From the NCBI RefSeq assembly GCF_964355755.1, contig NC_092680.1:11387001-11451000 (forward strand): 64,000 nt of DNA, in the 5' to 3' direction. The translations under genes and the position numbers were made by a program. This document shows, piece by piece, positions 50,421 through 61,000 of the stretch. How positions within the stretch are numbered: the stretch's first letter is position 1; the number at the start of each line of letters is the position of its first letter. The DNA comes from Antedon mediterranea (taxonomy: Eukaryota > Echinodermata > Crinoidea > Comatulida > Antedonidae). The notes beneath the pieces are model-generated. The model had not been told where the DNA came from and did not search any database. It saw only the letters and a program-made list of their open reading frames with translations.

Positions 50421-52080
50421 TTTTAAAACGATATTATTAAGCTATTTTGTGCTCTTTGATGTTTTTGTGTAACCAAGTTTCATCGAAAATCACAAAATGG
50501 TCTAAAACGTCTCAAAATGCGATTTGAAGCTTTTCTAAGCACTTTGGTGTTTTTATCTTAACAAGTTTTTTCGAAAATCACGAAATGGTCTAAAATGTCT
50601 CCAAATGCGATTTGAAGATATTCTGAGCACTTTGGTGTTTTTATGTTAAAAAGTTTTTTCGAAAATCACAAAATGGTCTAAAACGTCTCCAAATGCGATT
50701 TGAAGCTCTTCTGTACACTTTGATGTTTTGTGTGAAAAAGTTTTGTCGAAATGCTCAAAATGGTCTAAAACGTTTTTAAATACGATATTAAGCTGTTTTG
50801 TGCACTTTGATGATTTGTGTGAAAAGTTTTAACGAAATGCTCAAAATGGTCTAAAACGGTTTCTAATGTGATTTTAAGCACTTTGATGTTTTTGTGTAAC
50901 CAAGTTTTTTCGAAAATCACAAAATAGTCTAAAACGTCTCCAAATGCGATTTGAAGCTTTTCTAAGCACTTTGGTGTTTTTATGTTAACAAGTTTTTTCG
51001 AAAATCACAAAATGGTCTAAAACGTCTCCAAATGCGATTTGAGGATATTCTGAGCACTTTGGTGTTTTTTTGTTAAAAAGTTTTTTCGAAAATCACAAAA
51101 TGGTCTAAAACGTCTCCAAATGCGATTTGAAGCTATTCTGTACACTTTGATGTTTTGTGTGAAAAAGTTTTGTCGAAATGCTCAAAATGGTCTAAAACGT
51201 TTTTAAATACGATATTAAGCTATTTTGTGATCTTTGATGTTTTTGTGTGAAAAGTTTTATCGAAATGCTCAAAATGGTCTAAAACGGTTTCTATTGTGAT
51301 TTTGAGCACTTTGATGATTTTGTGTAACCAAGTTTCATCGAAATGTACAAAATGGTCTAAAACGTCTCCAAATGCGATTTGAAGCTATTCTAAGTACTTT
51401 TGTGTTTTTATGTTAACAAGTTTTTTCGAAAATCACAAAATGGTCTAAAACGTCTCAAAATGCGATTTGAAGCTATTCTGTACACTTTGATGTTTTGTGT
51501 GAAAAAGTTTTGTCGAAATGCTCAAAATGGTCTAAAACGTTTTTAAAACGATATTAAGCTATTTTGTGCTCTTTGATGTTTTTGTGTAACCAAGTTTCAT
51601 CGAAATCAACAAAATGGTCTAATACGTCTCCAAATGCGATTTGAAGCTTTTCCAAGCTTTTTGCTGTTTTTATGTTAAGTTTTTTCGAAAATCACAAAAT
51701 GGTCTAAAACGTCTTCAAATGCGATTTGAAGCTATTCTGTACACTTTGATGTTTTGTGTGAAAAAGTTTTGTCGAAATGCTCAAAATGGTCTAAAACGTT
51801 TTTAAATACGATATTAAGCTATTTTGTGATCTTTGATGTTTTTGTGTGAAAAGTTTTATCAAAATGCTCAAAATGGTCTGAAACGGTTTCTAATGCGATT
51901 TGAAGCTATTCTGTACACTTTGAAGTTTTGTGTGAAAAAGTTTTCTCGAAATGCTCAAAATGGTCTAAAACGTTTTTATATACCATATTAAGCTATTTTG
52001 TGCACTTTGATGTTTTTTTTGAAAAGTTTTATCGAAATGCTCAAAATGGTCTAAAACGGTTTCTATTGGGATTTTAAGCA
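49353..52080 (+). repeat. Copy of 11.8-15.3 kb lacking one 773-bp unit
   Basis: From 49353 the offset is 37,560 (ATATTATTAAG at 50431 and 12871; CGAAATCAAC at 51601 and 14041). The end, with TTTTTTTTGAAAAG and CTATTGGGATTTT, matches the second 773-bp unit at offset 36,787. So either the duplication is absent or one unit was lost. A private change is TTTTGAGCAC near 51303. Confidence 0.82.
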
Positions 52081-55000
52081 CTTTGATGTTTTTGTGTAAC
52101 CAAGTTTCATCGAAAATCACAAAATGATCTAAAACGTCTCCAAATGCGATTTGAAGCTTTTCTAAGCACTTTGGTGTTTTTATGTTAACAAGTTTTTTCG
52201 AAAATCACAAAATGGTCTAAAACGTCTCCAAATGCGATTTGAAGCTCTTCTGTACACTTTGATGTTTTGTTTGAAAAAGTTTTGTCGAAATTCTCAAAAT
52301 GGTCTAAAACGTTTTTAAATACGATATTAAGCTGTTTTGTGCACTTTGATGATTTGTGTGAAAAGTTTTAACGAAATGCTCAAAATGTTCTAAAACGGTT
52401 TCTAATGTGATTTTAAGCACTTTGATGTTTTTGTGTAACCAAGTTTTATCGAAAATCACAAAATAGTCTAAAACGTCTCCAAATGCGATTTGAAGCTTTT
52501 CTAAGCACTTTGGTGTTTTTATGTTAACAAGTTTTTTCGAAAATCACAAAATGGTCTAAAACGTCTCCAAATGCGATTTGAAGCTATTCTAAGTACTTTT
52601 GTGTTTTTATGTTAACAAGTTTTTTCGAAAATCACAAAATGGTCTAAAACGTCTTCAAATGCGATTTGAAGCTATTCTGTACACTTTGATGTTTTGTGTG
52701 AAAAAGTTTTGTCAAAATGCTCAAAATGGTCTAAAACGTTTTTAAAACGATATTAAGCTATTTTGTGCTCTTTGATGTTTTTGTGTAACCAAGTTTCATC
52801 GAAAATCACAAAATGGTCTAAAACGTCTCCAAATGCGATTTGAAGCTTTTCTAAGCACTTTGGTGTTTTTATGTTAACAAGTTTTTTCGAAAATCACAAA
52901 ATGGTCTAAATCGTCTCCAAATGCGATTTGAAGCTCTTCTGTACACTTTGATGTTTTGTTTGAAAAAGTTTTGTCGAAATTCTCAAAATGGTCTAAAACG
53001 TTTTTAAATACGATATTAAGCTGTTTTGTGCACTTTGATGATTTGTGTGAAAAGTTTTAACGAAATGCTCAAAATGGTCTAAAACGGTTTCTAATGTGAT
53101 TTTAAGCACTTTGATGTTTTTGTGTAACCAAGTTTTTTCGAAAATCACAAAATAGTCTAAAACGTCTCCAAATGCGATTTGAAGCTTTTCTAAGCACTTT
53201 GGTGTTTTTATGTTAACAAGTTTTTTCGAAAATCACAAAATGGTCGAAAACGTCTCAAAATGCGATTTGAGGATATTCTGAGCACTTTGGTGTTTTTTTG
53301 TTAAAAAGTTTTTTCGAAAATCACAAAATGGTCTAAAACGTCTCCAAATGCGATTTGAAGCTATTCTGTACACTTTGATGTTTTGTGTGAAAAAGTTTTG
53401 TCGAAATGCTCAAAATGGTCTAAAACGTTTTTAAATACGATAATAAGCTATTTTGTGATCTTTGATGTTTTTGTGTGAAAAGTTTTATCGAAATGCTCAA
53501 AATGGTCTAAAACGTTTTTAAAACGATATTAAGCTATTTTGTGCTCTTTGATGTTTTTGTGTAACCAAGTTTCATCGAAAATCACAAAATGGTCTAAAAC
53601 GTCGCCAAATGCGATTTGAAGCTATTCTGTACACTTTGATGTTTTGTGTGAAAAAGTTTTGTCGAAATGCTCAAAATGGTCTAAAACGTTTTTAAAACGA
53701 TATTAAGCTATTTTGTGCTCTTTGATGTTTTTGTGTAACCAAGTTTCATCGAAAATCACAAAATGGTCTAAAACGTCTCCAAATGCGATTTGAAGCTTTT
53801 CTAAGCACTTTGGTGTTTTTATGTTAACAAGTTTTTTCGAAAATCACAAAATGGTCTAAAACGTCTCCAAATGCGATTTGAAGCTCTTCTGTACACTTTG
53901 ATGTTTTGTTTGAAAAAGTTTTGTCGAAATTTTCAAAATGGTCTAAAACGTTTTTAAATACGATATTAAGCTGTTTTGTGCACTTTGATGATTTGTGTGA
54001 AAAGTTTTAACGAAATGCTCAAAATGGTCTAAAACGGTTTCTAATGTGATTTTAAGCACTTTGATGTTTTTGTGTAACCAAGTTTTTTCGAAAATCACAA
54101 AATAGTCTAAAACGTCTCCAAATGCGATTTGAAGCTTTTCTAAGCACTTTGGTGTTTTTATGTTAACAAGTTTTTTCGAAAATCACAAAATGGTCTAAAA
54201 CGTCTCCAAATGCGATTTGAGGATATTCTGAGCACTTTGGTGTTTTTTTGTTAAAAAGTTTTTTCGAAAATCACAAAATGGTCTAAAATGTCTCCAAATG
54301 CGATTTGAAGCTATTCTGTACACTTTGATGTTTTATGTGAAAAAGTTTTGTCGAAATGCTCAAAATGGTCTAAAACGTTTTTAAATACGATATTAAGCTA
54401 TTTTGTGATCTTTGATGTTTTTGTGTGAAAAGTTTTATCGAAATGCTCAAAATGGTCTAAAACGTTTTTAAAACGATATTAAGCTATTTTGTGCTCTTTG
54501 ATGTTTTTGTGTAACCAAGTTTCATCGAAAATCACAAAATGGTCTAAAACGTCGCCAAATGCGATTTGAAGCTTTTCTAAGCACTTTGGTGTTTTTATGT
54601 TAACAAGTTTTTTCGAAAATCACGAAATGGTCTAAAATATCTCCAAATGCGATTTGAAGATATTCTGAGCACTTTGGTGTTTTTATGTTAAAAAGTTTTT
54701 TCGAAAATCACAAAATGGTCTAAAACGTCTCCAAACGCGATTTGAAGCTCTTCTGTACACTTTGATGTTTTGTGTGAAAAAGTTTTGTCGAAATTCTCAA
54801 AATGGTCTAAAACGTTTTTAAATACGATATTAAGCTGTTTTGTGCACTTTGATGATTTGTGTGAAAAGTTTTAACGAAATGCTCAAAATGGTCAAAAACG
54901 GTTTCTAATGTGATTTTAAGCACTTTGATGTTTTTGTGTAACCAAGTTTTTTCAAAAATCACAAAATGGTCTAAAACGTCTCCAAATGCGATTTGAAGCT

Positions 55001-58000
55001 TTTCTAAGCACTTTGGTGTTTTTATGTTAACAAGTTTTTTCGAAAATCACAAAATGGTCTAAAACGTCTCCAAATGCGATTTGAAGATATTCTGAGCACT
55101 TTGGTGTTTTTATGTTAAAAAGTTTTTTTGAAAATCACAAAATAGTCTAAAACGTCTCCAAATGCGATTTGAAGCTATTCTGTACACTTTGATGTTTTGT
55201 GTGAAAAAGTTTTGTCGAAATGCTCAAAATGGTCTAAAACGTTTTTAAAACGATATTAAGCTATTTTGTGCTCTTTGATGTTTTTGTGTAACCAAGTTTC
55301 ATCGAAAATCACAAAATGGTCTAAAACGTCTCAAAATGCGATTTGAAGCTTTTCTAAGCACTTTGGTGTTTTTATGTTAACAAGTTTTTTCGAAAATCAC
55401 GAAATGGTCTAAAATGTCTCCAAATGCGATTTGAAGATATTCTGAGCACTTTGGTGTTTTTATGTTAAAAAGTTTTTTCGAAAATCACAAAATGGTCTAA
55501 AACGTCTCCAAATGCGATTTGAAGCTCTTCTGTACACTTTGATGTTTTGTGTGAAAAAGTTTTGTCGAAATGCTCAAAATGGTCTAAAACGTTTTTAAAT
55601 ACGATATTAAGCTGTTTTGTGCACTTTGATGATTTGTGTGAAAAGTTTTAACGAAATGCTCAAAATGGTCTAAAACGGTTTCTAATGTGATTTTAAGCAC
55701 TTTGATGTTTTTGTGTAACCAAGTTTTTTCGAAAATCACAAAATAGTCTAAAACGTCTCCAAATGCGATTTGAAGCTTTTCTAAGCACTTTGGTGTTTTT
55801 ATGTTAACAAGTTTTTTCGAAAATCACGAAATGGTCTAAAATGTCTCCAAATGCGATTTGAAGATATTCTGAGCACTTTGGTGTTTTTATGTTAAAAAGT
55901 TTTTTCGAAAATCACAAAATGGTCTAAAACGTCTCCAAATGCGATTTGAAGCTCTTCTGTACACTTTGATGTTTTGTGTGAAAAAGTTTTGTCGAAATGC
56001 TCAAAATGGTCTAAAACGTTTTTAAATACGATATTAAGCTATTTTGTGATCTTTGATGTTTTTGTGTGAAAAGTTTTATCGAAATGCTCAAAATGGTCTA
56101 AAACGGTTTCTATTGTGATTTTAAGCACTTTGATGATTTTGTGTAACCAAGTTTCATCGAAATGTACAAAATGGTCTAAAACGTCTCCAAATGCGATTTG
56201 AAGCTATTCTAAGTACTTTTGTGTTTTTATGTTAACAAGTTTTTTCGAAAATCACAAAATGGTCTAAAACGTCTTCAAATGCGATTTGAAGCTATTCTGT
56301 ACACTTTGATGTTTTGTGTGAAAAAGTTTTGTCAAAATGCTCAAAATGGTCTAAAACGTTTTTAAAACGATATTAAGCTATTTTGTGCTCTTTGATGTTT
56401 TTGTGTAACCAAGTTTCATCGAAAATCACAAAATGATCTAAAACGTCTCCAAATGCGATTTGAAGCTTTTCTAAGCACTTTGGTGTTTTTATGTTAACAA
56501 GTTTTTTCGAAAATCACAAAATGGTCTAAAACGTCTCCAAATGCGATTTGAAGCTCTTCTGTACACTTTGATGTTTTGTTTGAAAAAGTTTTGTCGAAAT
56601 TCTCAAAATGGTCTAAAACGTTTTTAAATACGATATTAAGCTGTTTTGTGCACTTTGATGATTTGTGTGAAAAGTTTTAACGAAATGCTCAAAATGTTCT
56701 AAAACGGTTTCTAATGTGATTTTAAGCACTTTGATGTTTTTGTGTAACCAAGTTTTATCGAAAATCACAAAATAGTCTAAAACGTCTCCAAATGCGATTT
56801 GAAGCTTTTCTAAGCACTTTGGTGTTTTTATGTTAACAAGTTTTTTCGAAAATCACAAAATGGTCTAAAACGTCTCCAAATGCGATTTGAAGCTATTCTA
56901 AGTACTTTTGTGTTTTTATGTTAACAAGTTTTTTCGAAAATCACAAAATGGTCTAAAACGTCTTCAAATGCGATTTGAAGCTATTCTGTACACTTTGATG
57001 TTTTGTGTGAAAAAGTTTTGTCAAAATGCTCAAAATGGTCTAAAACGTTTTTAAAACGATATTAAGCTATTTTGTGCTCTTTGATGTTTTTGTGTAACCA
57101 AGTTTCATCGAAAATCACAAAATGGTCTAAAACGTCTCCAAATGCGATTTGAAGCTTTTCTAAGCACTTTGGTGTTTTTATGTTAACAAGTTTTTTCGAA
57201 AATCACAAAATGGTCTAAATCGTCTCCAAATGCGATTTGAAGCTCTTCTGTACACTTTGATGTTTTGTTTGAAAAAGTTTTGTCGAAATTCTCAAAATGG
57301 TCTAAAACGTTTTTAAATACGATATTAAGCTGTTTTGTGCACTTTGATGATTTGTGTGAAAAGTTTTAACGAAATGCTCAAATCGGTCTAAAACGGTTTC
57401 TAATGTGATTTTAAGCACTTTGATGTTTTTGTGTAACCAAGTTTTTTCGAAAATCACAAAATAGTCTAAAACGTCTCCAAATGCGATTTGAAGCTTTTCT
57501 AAGCACTTTGGTGTTTTTATGTTAACAAGTTTTTTCGAAAATCACAAAATGGTCGAAAACGTCTCAAAATGCGATTTGAGGATATTCTGAGCACTTTGGT
57601 GTTTTTTTGTTAAAAAGTTTTTTCGAAAATCACAAAATGGTCTAAAACGTCTCCAAATGCGATTTGAAGCTATTCTGTACACTTTGATGTTTTGTGTGAA
57701 AAAGTTTTGTCGAAATGCTCAAAATGGTCTAAAACGTTTTTAAATACGATATTAAGCTATTTTGTGATCTTTGATGTTTTTGTGTGAAAAGTTTTATCGA
57801 AATGCTCAAAATGGTCTAAAACGTTTTTAAAACGATATTAAGCTATTTTGTGCTCTTTGATGTTTTTGTGTAACCAAGTTTCATCGAAAATCACAAAATG
57901 GTCTAAAACGTCGCCAAATGCGATTTGAAGCTATTCTGTACACTTTGATGTTTTGTGTGAAAAAGTTTTGTCGAAATGCTCAAAATGGTCTAAAACGTTT

Positions 58001-61000
58001 TTAAAACGATATTAAGCTATTTTGTGCTCTTTGATGTTTTTGTGTAACCAAGTTTCATCGAAAATCACAAAATGGTCTAAAACGTCGCCAAATGCGATTT
58101 GAAGCTATTCTGTACACTTTGATGTTTTGTGTGAAAAAGTTTTGTCAAAATGCTCAAAATGGTCTAAAACGTTTTTAAAACGATATTAAGCTATTTTGTG
58201 CTCTTTGATGTTTTTGTGTAACCAAGTTTCATCGAAAATCACAAAATGGTCTAAAACGTCTCCAAATGCGATTTGAAGCTTTTCTAAGCACTTTGGTGTT
58301 TTTATGTTAACAAGTTTTTTCGAAAATCACAAAATGGTCTAAATCGTCTCCAAATGCGATTTGAAGCTCTTCTGTACACTTTGATGTTTTGTTTGAAAAA
58401 GTTTTGTCGAAATTCTCAAAATGGTCTAAAACGTTTTTAAATACGATATTAAGCTGTTTTGTGCACTTTGATGATTTGTGTGAAAAGTTTTAACGAAATG
58501 CTCAAAATGGTCTAAAACGGTTTCTAATGTGATTTTAAGCACTTTGATGTTTTTGTGTAACCAAGTTTTTTCGAAAATCACAAAATAGTCTAAAACGTCT
58601 CCAAATGCGATTTGAAGCTTTTCTAAGCACTTTGGTGTTTTTATGTTAACAAGTTTTTTCGAAAATCACAAAATGGTCGAAAACGTCTCAAAATGCGATT
58701 TGAGGATATTCTGAGCACTTTGGTGTTTTTTTGTTAAAAAGTTTTTTCGAAAATCACAAAATGGTCTAAAACGTCTCCAAATGCGATTTGAAGCTATTCT
58801 GTACACTTTGATGTTTTGTGTGAAAAAGTTTTGTCGAAATGCTCAAAATGGTCTAAAACGTTTTTAAATACGATATTAAGCTATTTTGTGATCTTTGATG
58901 TTTTTGTGTGAAAAGTTTTATCGAAATGCTCAAAATGGTCTAAAACGTTTTTAAAACGATATTAAGCTATTTTGTGCTCTTTGATGTTTTTGTGTAACCA
59001 AGTTTCATCGAAAATCACAAAATGGTCTAAAACGTCGCCAAATGCGATTTGAAGCTATTCTGTACACTTTGATGTTTTGTGTGAAAAAGTTTTGTCGAAA
59101 TGCTCAAAATGGTCTAAAACGTTTTTAAAACGATATTAAGCTATTTTGTGCTCTTTGATGTTTTTGTGTAACCAAGTTTCATCGAAATCAACAAAATGGT
59201 CTAATACGTCTCCAAATGCGATTTGAAGCTTTTCCAAGCTTTTTGCTGTTTTTATGTTAAGTTTTTTCGAAAATCACAAAATGGTCTAAAACGTCTTCAA
59301 ATGCGATTTGAAGCTATTCTGTACACTTTGATGTTTTGTGTGAAAAAGTTTTGTCGAAATGCTCAAAATGGTCTAAAACGTTTTTAAATACGATATTAAG
59401 CTATTTTGTGATCTTTGATGTTTTTGTGTGAAAAGTTTTATCAAAATGCTCAAAATGGTCTGAAACGGTTTCTAATGCGATTTGAAGCTATTCTGTACAC
59501 TTTGAAGTTTTGTGTGAAAAAGTTTTCTCGAAATGCTCAAAATGGTCTAAAACGTTTTTATATACCATATTAAGCTATTTTGTGCACTTTGATGTTTTTT
59601 TTGAAAAGTTTTATCGAAATGCTCAAAATGGTCTAAAACGGTTTCTATTGGGATTTTAAGCACTTTGATGATTTTGTGTAACCAAGTTTCATCGAAAATC
59701 ACAAAATGGTCTAAAACGTCTCCAAATGCGATTTGAGGATATTCTGAGCACTTTGGTGTTTTTTTGTTAAAAAGTTTTTTCGAAAATCACAAAATGGTCT
59801 AAAACGTCTCCAAATGCGATTTGAAGCTATTCTGTACACTTTGATGTTTTGTGTGAAAAAGTTTTGTCGAAATGCTCAAAATGGTCTAAAACGTTTTTAA
59901 ATACGATATTAAGCTATTTTGTGATCTTTGATGTTTTTGTGTGAAAAGTTTTATCGAAATGCTCAAAATGGTCTAAAACGTTTTTAAAACGATATTAAGC
60001 TATTTTGTGCTCTTTGATGTTTTTGTGTAACCAAGTTTCATCGAAAATCACAAAATGGTCTAAAACGTCGCCAAATGCGATTTGAAGCTTTTCTAAGCAC
60101 TTTGGTGTTTTTATGTTAACAAGTTTTTTCGAAAATCACGAAATGGTCTAAAATATCTCCAAATGCGATTTGAAGATATTCTGAGCACTTTGGTGTTTTT
60201 ATGTTAAAAAGTTTTTTCGAAAACCACAAAATGGTCTAAAACGTCTCCAAACGCGATTTGAAGCTCTTCTGTACACTTTGATGTTTTGTGTGAAAAAGTT
60301 TTGTCGAAATTCTCAAAATGGTCTAAAACGTTTTTAAATACGATATTAAGCTGTTTTGTGCACTTTGATGATTTGTGTGAAAAGTTTTAACGAAATGCTC
60401 AAAATGGTCAAAAACGGTTTCTAATGTGATTTTAAGCACTTTGATGTTTTTGTGTAACCAAGTTTTTTCAAAAATCACAAAATGGTCTAAAACGTCTCCA
60501 AATGCGATTTGAAGCTTTTCTAAGCACTTTGGTGTTTTTATGTTAACAAGTTTTTTCGAAAATCACAAAATGGTCTAAAACGTCTCCAAATGCGATTTGA
60601 AGATATTCTGAGCACTTTGGTGTTTTTATGTTAAAAAGTTTTTTCGAAAATCACAAAATAGTCTAAAACGTCTCCAAATGCGATTTGAAGCTATTCTGTA
60701 CACTTTGATGTTTTGTGTGAAAAAGTTTTGTCGAAATGCTCAAAATGGTCTAAAACGTTTTTAAAACGATATTATTAAGCTATTTTGTGCTCTTTGATGT
60801 TTTTGTGTAACCAAGTTTCATCGAAAATCACAAAATGGTCTAAAACGTCTCAAAATGCGATTTGAAGCTTTTCTAAGCACTTTGGTGTTTTTATCTTAAC
60901 AAGTTTTTTCGAAAATCACGAAATGGTCTAAAATGTCTCCAAATGCGATTTGAAGATATTCTGAGCACTTTGGTGTTTTTATGTTAAAAAGTTTTTTCGA

